DNA of 37,583 nt, from NCBI GenBank assembly GCA_022448955.1, contig JAKVCU010000090.1:1-37583 (forward strand). Direction: 5' to 3'. Within the stretch, counting starts at the first letter, position 1. The number at the start of each line of letters is the position of its first letter. The position numbers and the translations under genes are program-made. This DNA is from Saprospiraceae bacterium. GTDB taxonomy: Bacteria > Bacteroidota > Bacteroidia > Chitinophagales > Saprospiraceae. A model generated the notes under the pieces. It was given only the letters and a program-made list of their open reading frames with translations. It did no database searches and was not told the origin of the DNA. Positions 26,234 to 34,320 of this stretch are shown here, in pieces.

Positions 26234-27430
26234 TTATTTTATAGAAAGTTCTCCGATGGCAAGCCAAGCCATTAGGCCGATACTTAATTTTAAAGCATCT
26301 TCATCAATATTAAAGGTATTGGTATGCACTGGAGATATGATTCCTTTTTCCTGATTTCCAGTGCCTAGGCGATAAAAGCAAGCAGGCATAACCTGAGAGT
26401 AATAAGCAAAATCCTCAGCGGTCATTCTTATGGGTAAATCAACTACCTGATCAGCTCCCAAATATTCAATGGCTAATTGTTTTGAACGATGGGTCAAAGA
26501 TTCATTATTAAATAGATTGGGATAACCCACTACTATATTGAAATCAATACTTCCTCCCATACTTTCAGCAATACCTTCCGCTATGCGTTTCATCCGCTGA
26601 TGGGCCTCGAAACGCCAAGCCTCGTTCATTGTTCGAAAAGTACCTTCTAATTTTACTTGGTTTGGGACAATATTAGTTGCACCACCCACGGAGTTAATTT
26701 TTCCAAAAGTAAGCACAGTAGGGATAGAAGGATTAGCATGTCGACTTACTATTTGCTGTAAAGCAGTAACTAAATAGGCAGAAATAAGGACTGGATCAAT
26801 CGTATCTTGAGGTAAAGCACCATGGCCACCTTTTCCGGTAACGGTGACATAAATTTCATCTGCTGATGCCATATACTTTCCTGAACAAAAGCCCACTTTT
26901 CCTACTTCTAAAGGAGGGTGAACATGTTGTCCAAGGATACTGAGGGGCCGCGGACGTTCTAGGACACCTTCTTTAATCATAATGGAAGCACCTCCGGGAA
27001 GTTTTTCTTCTGCAGGCTGAAAGATTAGTTTAATAGTTCCCTCAAATTGCTTTTTTAGCGCAAAAAGAATTTTTGCAGTCCCTAGAAGTGAAGAAGTGTG
27101 TACATCATGCCCACATGCATGCATGACCCCTTTATTTTTGGACTTATATTCTATATTATTTGCTTCTTCAATAGGTAAAGCGTCGATATCAGCACGAAGG
27201 GCAACCGTTTTTGAGCTTGGATTTTTACCTTCAATTATTCCTACCACTCCGTTTTCAGCTATACCATGCTCGTGAGGGATTCCCATCTGACCTAATCGGG
27301 AAGCTATAAATTTTCCTGTTTCTACTTCTTGATAGGATAATTCGGGATATTGATGAAGGTGTCTACGGATATCAATTACTTCTTGAAATCCTTCTTTTGC
27401 TAACTGCTGAACTTGCTCTTTTAAATTCAT
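26234..27430 (-). CDS. M20-family amidohydrolase (IAA-amino acid/N-acyl amino acid hydrolase type)
   Basis: The 398-residue cytoplasmic metallopeptidase belongs to the M20D amidohydrolases. It shows RRHLHQYPELSYQE, ALRADIDALPI, the metal-binding ACGHDVH (Cys106, His108, His111), FQPAEEKLPGGA with the catalytic Glu pair, and the C-terminal His in SPVHTNTFN. Members hydrolyse N-acyl amino acids such as N-acetyl or hippurate-type substrates. The exact substrate is unknown. The start is supported by a strong Shine-Dalgarno sequence at 27436-27444, which is unusual for this genome. The gene lies 55 bases after the crtA-like pseudogene. Confidence 0.93.
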   Translation of the reverse strand: MNLKEQVQQLAKEGFQEVIDIRRHLHQYPELSYQEVETGKFIASRLGQMGIPHEHGIAENGVVGIIEGKNPSSKTVALRADIDALPIEEANNIEYKSKNKGVMHACGHDVHTSSLLGTAKILFALKKQFEGTIKLIFQPAEEKLPGGASIMIKEGVLERPRPLSILGQHVHPPLEVGKVGFCSGKYMASADEIYVTVTGKGGHGALPQDTIDPVLISAYLVTALQQIVSRHANPSIPTVLTFGKINSVGGATNIVPNQVKLEGTFRTMNEAWRFEAHQRMKRIAEGIAESMGGSIDFNIVVGYPNLFNNESLTHRSKQLAIEYLGADQVVDLPIRMTAEDFAYYSQVMPACFYRLGTGNQEKGIISPVHTNTFNIDEDALKLSIGLMAWLAIGELSIK

Positions 27431-27435
27431 AATTT

Positions 27436-27444
27436 ATCTCCTTT
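27436..27444 (-). promoter_or_regulatory. Strong Shine-Dalgarno site of the M20 gene
   Basis: On the minus strand AAAGGAGAT lies 5 bases before the ATG at 27430 (7 bases from AGGAG). Nearly all other genes here have no such site, so this start may be unusually well translated. The site sets the start with confidence. Confidence 0.6.
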
Positions 27445-27485
27445 CTATCTTATATCAATCTTTCTTTTACTTTCGTAGAATCAGA

Positions 27486-28192
27486 TTATAAATAAGCATC
27501 CAACAAAGATAAGCCATTCCAAGTTCCTGCCGATTGATAGGGAGCAAATCTTGCAAACAATTCTTCTTTATCTCCCCTAACTGACGTGTTTTTTGTACAA
27601 CTTCCTTATGATATTTACTTTTATTGGCATAAGCCCTCATCAGTTCACTGCTTTTCCCAAAACTAAAGGTAGCTTGTTGTACAATAGGCAACTCTCCTAC
27701 CCCAACAGAGAATAGTCTTCTGTCTATGTCTTGTACAGACTCACTAACAAAAGGTACAAATCGCCAAAATGTAGAAGATGATTGGTTTTAATGGTAGCTT
27801 GGATAAGCACGCCGAAGAGGCGGTCATCTTTTTGCTGAGCTATTTTCTGAAAAGGATTTTGACCATCCCACTGACCATGAGCCTTTATGCTCCGCATATA
27901 TGCGGAGCATTGTTCTGCGGAATAATTTTTAAAATCAAGATAAAGCGGATCGGCATCAAAAAACTGCTTAGCCAGCTCTTCAGTCTCCCAACCACAAAGT
28001 AATCCATATACTTTGAAATTCGGCCAAATACTAAAGCCATCTTTTGCTCCGCTACCGAGTACCTTGGAGAAGGTCAAGCCTTTAACAGCTGATAATAAAG
28101 AACCGACGAGGCCCATCTACCGAAAGGCCCCCCATATAGGAAGGCCTTTCGTATCTAAAGAAAGTAATAGTTGCTACTTATTGTTTTGTCAT
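27486..28192 (-). pseudogene. Broken crtA-like (spheroidene monooxygenase family) gene
   Basis: Two minus-strand open frames (27724-28116 and 27467-27691) join into one protein of about 210 residues if one base is restored in the T-run near 27766 and one in the G-run at 27574-27577. The joined product reads GLTFSKVLGSG, KAHGQWDGQNPF, IQATIK..LLHFWRFVPFV, VGVGELPIVQQATFSFGKS, ELMRAYA and EELFARFAPYQSAGTWNG, the pattern of the spheroidene monooxygenase/CrtA-like family of carotenoid ketolases. It ends in TAA at 27486-27488. Upstream, ATITFFRYE (28160s-28150s) and a WGAFR-stop-MGL join the family's N-terminus, with a TAG at 28117-28119, a TAA at 28178-28180 and a likely extra A near 28147. At least four lesions point to a pseudogene. 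The two run-length changes alone could be sequencing errors. Confidence 0.8.
28121..28151 (-). terminator. Hairpin after the desaturase gene, overlapping the pseudogene 5' part
   Basis: CGAAAGGCC (28121-28129) pairs perfectly with GGCCTTTCG (28143-28151). In minus-strand RNA the stem extends to about 13 pairs by G-T wobbles with a 5-base loop. No T-run follows. It lies 72 bases after the desaturase stop and may attenuate read-through, or its arrival may have damaged the crtA-like 5' end. Confidence 0.4.
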
Positions 28193-28222
28193 GTGTAGCT
28201 AACAGTACTCTATCAGACCTAC

Positions 28223-29332
28223 TTAGGCTCTACCCAAAGATTTCAACTGAGAAGTATGATTTCTAAGAGCAACTACCAAATTCTTTTGAGTGTAATAAGG
28301 TAATCCAAACTCTTGGGCAGTTGATTTTACAATATTTGAAATCGACTTATAGTGTACATGACAAATATTAGGGAATAAATGGTGCTCGATTTGGAAGTTC
28401 AAACCTCCAACAAACCAAGACATAATTTTGCTATTCTTAGAGAAGTTTACGGTTGTAAACAACTGATGAATTGCCCAAGTATTTTCGATATTTCCATTGT
28501 CACTTGGTAATGGATAATGCGTTTCATCCATAACATGTGCCAGTTGGAATACACAGCTCAAGGTGAATCCAGCGATTAAATGCATGATTAAGAATCCAAT
28601 AATGGTTACCCAGAAGGCAACGGGAGCTAGAATCATTGGAAGTACTAATACATAACCAAAATACAAGACTTTAGAACCAATGACCTCCGCCATAACTTTC
28701 CTAAATTCTGCTTTTGACTTAATCATCCCCATGGCCTTGTACTGAAAAGACTGCGTAAAGTCTTTTGCAATGCACCAGAACAATGTTAATAGGCTATAAA
28801 AGCCCCATGCATAGATATGCTGAAAGCGATGAATACCATATAATTTACCATGTGGCGACAATCTTAACATTGGCCCCGCATCGATATCGTGGTCTAAGCC
28901 ATGAATATTAGTATACGAATGATGTAACTCATTATGCTGCAACTTCCAGTTAGTTATGGTACCGCCAATAAGATAAATTACTGATCCAATGGCCTTATTC
29001 AACCTAGGACTTTTTGTATAGGCACCATGAATAGCATCATGCATAACAGACATTCCAAGCCCAGCCATTCCAAAGCCCATGATTACCCAAAGGCCAAGAG
29101 TGAGCCAAATGTTGGTAGTGACTCCTACTACTAACATAGTGTAGGGAATCAAATACACCATTAATAGGACAATGGTTTTTATCACCATTTGAGCATTGGC
29201 GTGTTTGCTGATGTTATTGTCTTTGAAGTAAGCATTTACTCTTTTTCTGAGTGTTTTGATGAACTCATCTTTTGAAGATCTTGCAAACTTGATACTTGCA
29301 ATATCTGCCGCTTGTTTGGAAAATAATGACAT
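28223..29332 (-). CDS. Membrane fatty acid desaturase (acyl-CoA/front-end type)
   Basis: The 369-residue inner-membrane enzyme shows the three His boxes of the membrane di-iron desaturases: HDAIH (98-102), HNELHH (133-138) and QIEHH (314-318). The Gln in the third box places it with the front-end/linoleoyl-CoA (delta-6-like) desaturases. There is no fused cytochrome b5 domain, so electrons must come from a separate carrier. Four main hydrophobic helices flank the boxes. It would adjust membrane lipid unsaturation. It stands upstream of the broken crtA-like gene, 30 bases from that gene's presumed start. Confidence 0.92.
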   Translation of the reverse strand: MSLFSKQAADIASIKFARSSKDEFIKTLRKRVNAYFKDNNISKHANAQMVIKTIVLLMVYLIPYTMLVVGVTTNIWLTLGLWVIMGFGMAGLGMSVMHDAIHGAYTKSPRLNKAIGSVIYLIGGTITNWKLQHNELHHSYTNIHGLDHDIDAGPMLRLSPHGKLYGIHRFQHIYAWGFYSLLTLFWCIAKDFTQSFQYKAMGMIKSKAEFRKVMAEVIGSKVLYFGYVLVLPMILAPVAFWVTIIGFLIMHLIAGFTLSCVFQLAHVMDETHYPLPSDNGNIENTWAIHQLFTTVNFSKNSKIMSWFVGGLNFQIEHHLFPNICHVHYKSISNIVKSTAQEFGLPYYTQKNLVVALRNHTSQLKSLGRA

Positions 29333-29441
29333 AAAACAAAAATTTTGTCTTCAAAAAAGACTCAAGAAGGTTAAATTGTTAATATAAACATGTTCTCATT
29401 TCACAGCCCAAACTGAATTTATCATAAATATAAGAAAATCG

Positions 29442-29471
29442 CTTTCTGAAAATCTACTAAAAATCAGAAAG
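29442..29471 (-). terminator. Weak hairpin after the NhaC-family gene
   Basis: CTTTCTGA (29442-29449) pairs with TCAGAAAG (29464-29471) around a 14-base loop, 38 bases after the antiporter stop. On the minus strand CGATTTTC follows. This is a plausible but weak terminator. Confidence 0.4.
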
Positions 29472-29508
29472 GGCCTATGCTTTCACTCGATATTTATTGG
29501 GCGTACTA

Positions 29509-30960
29509 TTATTGCTCTGTCAATTGCTTGATCTTTATTTGTAAAGCAGCAAATAACAAAGTCATAAATGGACTTAAGTAGTTGAATATTGCATAAACGA
29601 AATATTCTAGCACTGATACTCCCAGAACACCTGATTGATAAGCACCACAAGTATTCCAAGGAACTAATACAGAAGTAACCGTTCCGCTATCTTCTAGGGT
29701 TCTACTTAAGTTTTCAGGAGCTAAGCCTTTATCTTCGAATGCTTTCGCAAACATCTTTCCTGGTACCACAATCGCAAGGTACTGATCAGAGGCAGTAACA
29801 TTTAATGCCAAACAACTAGCCACAGTACTAGCAAACAAGCCAAATACAGAATTGGCCAAACTTAATAAGGCCTGACTGATACGAGCCAATGCACCAATTG
29901 CATCCATTACTCCACCAAATACCATAGCGCACATGATTAGCCAAATTGTTCCTAACATACCAGCCATTCCTCCAGAAGAAAATAGATCATTAATATCTGC
30001 ATTAGCCGTTTCTATAGATGCTCCTTCTGTCATGGCTTTAATTACCCCCTTGTATGCACTGTTAAAATCTAAAGCAGATGCTCCAGCAACTTTTGCTACA
30101 ATATCTGGTTGAAGGATAATCGCAAAAATAGCACCAAGCAATGCACCTACTAACAAAGCAACCAAGGGCTTTGTTTTTCTTATAATTAAAACAATTACCA
30201 CCGCTGGCACAATAAATAAACTTAGGCTAATATTAAAGGCATTATCTATTACCGACATGATTGAAGAGGGATCTGCTGCATCTGATACATCTAGTGTAAA
30301 ACCCATAAATAAAAAGACCAAAAGTGTAATGACGATAGAAGGAACCGTTGTTAAAGTCATATATTGAATATGCGAAAACAACTTACTCCCTGCCATAGCT
30401 GCCGCCAAATTAGTAGTATCAGAAAGAGGAGACATTTTATCACCAAAGTAGGCGCCAGAAATAACTGCACCTGCAGTCATTCCAAGTGGAATCCCCATGG
30501 CCTTACCAATCCCAATCAACGCTATACCTACTGTCGCAGAAGTAGTCCAAGAACTCCCTGTAGCTATTGAAATAATGGCACAAATAATGACACAAGATGG
30601 TAAAAAGAAAGATGGATGTAATATTTGCAGACCGTAATAGACCATAGAAGGAATTATCCCACTAATTAGCCATGAACCGGCTAGTGCTCCAACCATCAAC
30701 AAAATGAGTATAGCACCTGCAGTAGACTTAAAATTATTACCTACTTCAGCTAACATAGCTTCATAACTCACTTTATTTCTGAATCCTACTATTGCGGCTA
30801 CTGCTCCTCCAATTAGTAAAATAAATTGATTAGAACCACTCAGAGCGTCATCCTTAAAGATAAAGACATTATACGCTAACAATCCCACTAATACAATAAC
30901 CGGTAACAAGGCTTCCCCAATATGGAGCTCCTTATTTTCTATGATTTCATTATCCTGCAT
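29509..30960 (-). CDS. NhaC-family Na+/H+ antiporter-type transporter
   Basis: The 483-residue inner-membrane protein has about 11-12 helices and the NhaC signature YFGDKMSPLSDTTNLA (171-186), plus TGSSWTTSATVG and, near the end, LEDSGTVTSVLVPWNTCGAYQ. NhaC-family proteins exchange Na+ for H+, and some (such as MleN) exchange organic anions. It lies 74 bases after the arginase gene on the same strand and likely forms a two-gene unit. The context raises the possibility that it moves an arginine-breakdown product or balances the pH and charge changes of that pathway, but Na+/H+ exchange is the safe call. A moderate Shine-Dalgarno (AAAGGAA) precedes the ATG. Confidence 0.9.
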   Translation of the reverse strand: MQDNEIIENKELHIGEALLPVIVLVGLLAYNVFIFKDDALSGSNQFILLIGGAVAAIVGFRNKVSYEAMLAEVGNNFKSTAGAILILLMVGALAGSWLISGIIPSMVYYGLQILHPSFFLPSCVIICAIISIATGSSWTTSATVGIALIGIGKAMGIPLGMTAGAVISGAYFGDKMSPLSDTTNLAAAMAGSKLFSHIQYMTLTTVPSIVITLLVFLFMGFTLDVSDAADPSSIMSVIDNAFNISLSLFIVPAVVIVLIIRKTKPLVALLVGALLGAIFAIILQPDIVAKVAGASALDFNSAYKGVIKAMTEGASIETANADINDLFSSGGMAGMLGTIWLIMCAMVFGGVMDAIGALARISQALLSLANSVFGLFASTVASCLALNVTASDQYLAIVVPGKMFAKAFEDKGLAPENLSRTLEDSGTVTSVLVPWNTCGAYQSGVLGVSVLEYFVYAIFNYLSPFMTLLFAALQIKIKQLTEQ

Positions 30961-31034
30961 AGGTTTCCTTTCAAGTTAAAACTTCTTACTTATCAGTCTC
31001 GATAATAGACATTTTTTTTGAAATGGCCTAAGAA

Positions 31035-31988
31035 TTATTGTTCCAATCTTTTAGTGATAGTTTCTAGTACTTTAAATGCTGCCTCCGCCATTTTGTTGCC
31101 ATTATGATCTAATAAAGGATTCACTTCGCAACATTCAATACAAAAGACCTTTTTACTCTCGATAAGACCTTGAATAATTGTGATAACTTCTGGAATGTCA
31201 AATCCTTTAGGAACAGGTGTGCCTGTCCCATAAGATACGATATCACAGTCAAGGCTATCCACATCAAATGATATGTAGATCATATCGCATGCAGCTAGGC
31301 GTTTTAATGCTTCCTTTACACATTTTTCTATTCCCCTATACCTCACCTCATGCACCATGTAATTATGAATACCATACTTTTCTATCTGTCTATCTTCTGG
31401 CTCTTCCGTATCTCGCACACCAAAAAAAACAATATGCTCTCCCTTAACCTTACTACCTTCTATACCAATATTTTTTATAGCATTCCAGTAAGCTCTTGTT
31501 CCATCACTAACTTCATTAGCTTGGCATGCCAAGTTATCATCGGCTATGGCTGCTCCTAAAGGCATCCCATGGATATTTCCAGAAGGAGATGTAAAAGGAG
31601 AATGCAAATCTGCATGCGCATCAATCCATACAATACCGAGTGTCTTATCAGGATATGCCGCTTTTACCCCACTAATCGTTCCTAAAGCGGACGAGTGATC
31701 TCCTGAGAGGACTAATGGAAAATAGTTTTCCTTTAGGTTTTGATGTACAGCAGTAGAAACTCTAGTACATTGTTCTAATACATACTGAATGCGCTTTGCA
31801 AACGAGTATTGCACTTTATCGTAAACAGTTTCGTTAGCTGTTTTTAAATCTTCAAACGGGTAGCGATCGAAATAATTATTGCCTTGGTTAATGGCTGCAA
31901 TTTCGATGGCATCTATTCCCATATCAGCACCTCTTGTACCTGCTCCAATATCGGAACGATTTTTAATGATTTTTATTTGTTTTTTCAT
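31035..31988 (-). CDS. Arginase (RocF-like, ureohydrolase family)
   Basis: The 317-residue cytoplasmic protein has all six manganese ligands of ureohydrolases: His98 in SGDHS, Asp123, His125 and Asp127 in DAHAD, and Asp242 and Asp244 in SFDVD. SPSGNIHGMP after DAHAD and GTGTPVPKG after the last ligands match arginases rather than agmatinases, which lack the SGN-HG block. Arginase splits arginine into ornithine and urea. One deviation is His129 where human arginase I has the substrate-carboxylate contact Asn130, so substrate preference could differ. It is the first gene of a unit with the NhaC transporter. Confidence 0.88.
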   Translation of the reverse strand: MKKQIKIIKNRSDIGAGTRGADMGIDAIEIAAINQGNNYFDRYPFEDLKTANETVYDKVQYSFAKRIQYVLEQCTRVSTAVHQNLKENYFPLVLSGDHSSALGTISGVKAAYPDKTLGIVWIDAHADLHSPFTSPSGNIHGMPLGAAIADDNLACQANEVSDGTRAYWNAIKNIGIEGSKVKGEHIVFFGVRDTEEPEDRQIEKYGIHNYMVHEVRYRGIEKCVKEALKRLAACDMIYISFDVDSLDCDIVSYGTGTPVPKGFDIPEVITIIQGLIESKKVFCIECCEVNPLLDHNGNKMAEAAFKVLETITKRLEQ

Positions 31989-32094
31989 TAGGGCGGAATT
32001 GGTTATTGGTCGATCATTGATTATTAAGTGGCACTAATTGGCCTAAACCATTGACTCTTAACCGATAACTATTAACTGCTATAATTTGGTTATA

Positions 32095-32188
32095 CTAGGA
32101 GCGTGTTTAGAATTAATTAGTCGACCTTATTGACACATTGGCTATTGAATCACTTGTCCTAAAAAATAATTCCTTATCACGCTCTAAG
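32095..32188. repeat. Short element with imperfect terminal inverted repeats (MITE-like)
   Basis: The left end CTAGGAGCGTGTTTAGAATT (32095-32114) and the reverse complement of the right end, CTTAGAGCGTGATAAGGAAT (32188 downward), share GAGCGTG and then, allowing one gap, AATTA. The element of 94 bases has no coding capacity, like a miniature inverted-repeat transposable element. The outer end resembles the motif at 37501. Confidence 0.45.
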
Positions 32189-32267
32189 GAAAAAAACTTA
32201 AAATACTATTAAGGGGTGTTAAGTTAAGAAGTAGTCATAACTTGAACAACTTTCCCTAAAAAAATGA

Positions 32268-32399
32268 CTATTCCTTGATGATACTGCGGATAAAAAATAG
32301 CTCTTTTCCCAATTTGCGACTCAGATCACCCACTGTATCTATCCTTTCTTGATAGCCGTGTAAGAATAAGCGACCAAACTGTTTAGGACTTATGACATA
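32268..32399 (-). other. Open frame without start codon, possible gene remnant
   Basis: Forty-three codons end in TAG at 32268-32270 and read like a real basic, helical protein (SPKQFGRLFLHGYQERID and onward). The frame is closed upstream by TAA at 32400-32402, and an ATA stands where a start could have been. No family is recognised. Confidence 0.25.
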
Positions 32400-32409
32400 T
32401 TAGGAGATG

Positions 32410-33723
32410 TTACTTATATTTTTGTCCTTTAAAATATTGAAAAACGATGGTACCGAGCCCCAGCAAAATAAGTCCAGCCCAGGCTTGTTTAGGTTGTTGA
32501 ATAAGGGTGTTGACCACAAAGGCCGTTGAAATACCTGTGAAAATGAGTGGTATTATAGGATAAGCAATGACTTTATAAGGTCGCTCCATATTAGGATACT
32601 TTCTACGGAAAATAAAAACACTTAAGCCTGCCATGGCCATAAAGGCAATATCAAGAAAAGTAACGTAGGTGATTAAATCATGGAAAGTCCCCCAAAAACC
32701 CAATAAGAAAATGGCCCAAATAGATTGCACAATCATTGCATTCATTGGGGTTTTATACTTTGGATGGACTTTACTCAGTGCTTGGAAAAAGATTTTATCT
32801 TCTGCCATAGCAAAGTATATTCGGGGAGCAGACATTGTATAAATTCCAATGGTACCAAAGATGGAAATTCCAATGGCTATTGCAACAGCTTGTCCTCCAT
32901 AAGTAAAGATACTCCCGATTGCATCTCCTGCCACTCTTCTTGTTCCAGCAATTTCATCAATTGGCAATAGTAACATATAGGCCCAATTCACTAAAACGTA
33001 GGTTATTGTAACAATGAGGGTTCCCAAGATCATTGCACGTGGCACGGTCTTTTTGGCGTTTATCGTTTCTGCTGCCAAATAGCTGGCATGATGCCAGCCG
33101 CCGAAAGACCAAAGTACCCCCACTAAAGCTAAAAGAAAGGCACTAAACAAATTATCTGGCTTCGGCCCTACCCATTCGCTAGTAATAGCTGCTTGGCTTG
33201 GTTCGAAAAATATTATTCCAGTCAAGATTATAGCACCAATGGCCAATAATTTTAGACCTGTAAATACATTAGCTAAAATTTGGCTAGACCTTACACCAAA
33301 GATATTGATGGTTGTCAAAATAACAATTACTATAATAGCTACTACTACCTTCCCTATTTCCGAAAGGGGAAAAAAGTAAGTCAAATATTCTGCCAAAGCC
33401 ATTCCTAGAGCAGCCAAAGCTCCTGTATTAATAACTAAAAGAATACCCCAACCATAGAGGAAACCTACTAAATCACCATAAGCTTCCTTCAAGAACACAT
33501 ACACCCCTCCAGCTTTTGGAAACATTCCACCTAACTCGGCAAACGTCAGTGCGCCAGTCAGCGCAATCAGTCCTCCAAGCCCCCATACTGCTAGTATGAA
33601 AGTACCATTTGGCACAGCTTCTGCCACTTGATAAGGCGTGACAAAAATTCCTGAACCGATACAACCACCTACAGCAATCATGGTAAGACCATAGAGGTTA
33701 ATTTTCTTGATTAGTTTTGACAT
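32410..33723 (-). CDS. APC-superfamily amino acid permease
   Basis: The 437-residue inner-membrane protein has 12 predicted helices and the APC signature in helix 1 (GGCIGSGIFVTP, about residues 18-29). AELGGMFPKAGGVYVFLKEAYG follows in the helix 2-3 region, typical of LAT/basic amino acid-type APC carriers. It moves amino acids by proton symport or exchange; the substrate is not readable from the sequence. It begins 24 bases after the HMA-AraC regulator gene, so DASS-AraC-APC form one unit. The arginase gene lies just downstream, making an arginine or related amino acid a reasonable guess. Confidence 0.92.
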   Translation of the reverse strand: MSKLIKKINLYGLTMIAVGGCIGSGIFVTPYQVAEAVPNGTFILAVWGLGGLIALTGALTFAELGGMFPKAGGVYVFLKEAYGDLVGFLYGWGILLVINTGALAALGMALAEYLTYFFPLSEIGKVVVAIIVIVILTTINIFGVRSSQILANVFTGLKLLAIGAIILTGIIFFEPSQAAITSEWVGPKPDNLFSAFLLALVGVLWSFGGWHHASYLAAETINAKKTVPRAMILGTLIVTITYVLVNWAYMLLLPIDEIAGTRRVAGDAIGSIFTYGGQAVAIAIGISIFGTIGIYTMSAPRIYFAMAEDKIFFQALSKVHPKYKTPMNAMIVQSIWAIFLLGFWGTFHDLITYVTFLDIAFMAMAGLSVFIFRRKYPNMERPYKVIAYPIIPLIFTGISTAFVVNTLIQQPKQAWAGLILLGLGTIVFQYFKGQKYK

Positions 33724-33747
33724 GTTCTTCGTTTGTTTATTTACATG

Positions 33748-34311
33748 CTATACTTCATTAATCCCTTTTCGAAACTTATCATCCAACTTTTTAAATTGAC
33801 TAACCGACATTCCTGTAACAGATTTAAATTGATTGGATAGGTGTTGGAGGCTACTATACCCCAATTGAAAAGCAATTTCACTCAATGTTTTTTCATCGTA
33901 GGAAATAAGTTCTTTAACTCTTTCTATTTTTTGGAGAATGATATAACGTTCAATAGTTAAATGTTCATGTTTGGAGAAAGTACGACTCATTTGCGCATAA
34001 GGAAGATTCAATTCTGACTCCAAAAATGCAGAATTTTTCAGCCCGATTTCCTCTTCTCCTCTCACCATTTGTATCACCTTTTGCTTAATCCTTTCTATCA
34101 GCTGATGATCTTTATGCTCTAGGAGTTCAAATCCATTTTCTTTCAACATTTTTTTTAGTCTTGGATAATCAATTTGGTCTGGACTTGCCACCACCTCCAA
34201 TTCTCCTAACTTAATGGATTTCACCTCAAGTTCTAGTACTTTACAAATGTCTAAAAGTGCTTCTATGCAATGCCGACAAACCATATTCTTTATCTTCAGC
34301 AGACTTACCAT
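33748..34311 (-). CDS. AraC-family regulator with N-terminal HMA-like MxCxxC domain
   Basis: The 187-residue protein has a short N-terminal ferredoxin-like fold resembling heavy-metal-associated domains (about 3-65) with Met10, Cys12 and Cys15 in NMVCRHC, then an AraC-type double helix-turn-helix (about 75-178; LSEIAFQLGYSSLQHLSNQFKSVTG in the second helix pair). This combination is a known Bacteroidota family, often beside metal-transport genes, and is thought to sense a metal or thiol. Here it is sandwiched between a DASS carboxylate transporter (9 bases upstream) and an APC permease (24 bases downstream). It probably regulates this unit or a distant metal gene. Confidence 0.9.
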   Translation of the reverse strand: MVSLLKIKNMVCRHCIEALLDICKVLELEVKSIKLGELEVVASPDQIDYPRLKKMLKENGFELLEHKDHQLIERIKQKVIQMVRGEEEIGLKNSAFLESELNLPYAQMSRTFSKHEHLTIERYIILQKIERVKELISYDEKTLSEIAFQLGYSSLQHLSNQFKSVTGMSVSQFKKLDDKFRKGINEV

Positions 34312-34320
34312 ACTCCTTTT

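Larger units (their letters stand above)
31989..32409. other. Intergenic region with inverted-repeat element and coding-like remnant
   Basis: The 421 bases lie between the APC permease and arginase genes. They contain a terminal-repeat-like element at 32095-32188 and an open frame at 32268-32399 without a start codon. No clear terminator for the APC gene or TAnnTTTG promoter for the arginase gene was found. Confidence 0.55.

Noticed and set aside
28121-28151. Clear terminator of the desaturase gene
   Set aside because: The stem is strong but no T-run follows, so it is listed only with low confidence.
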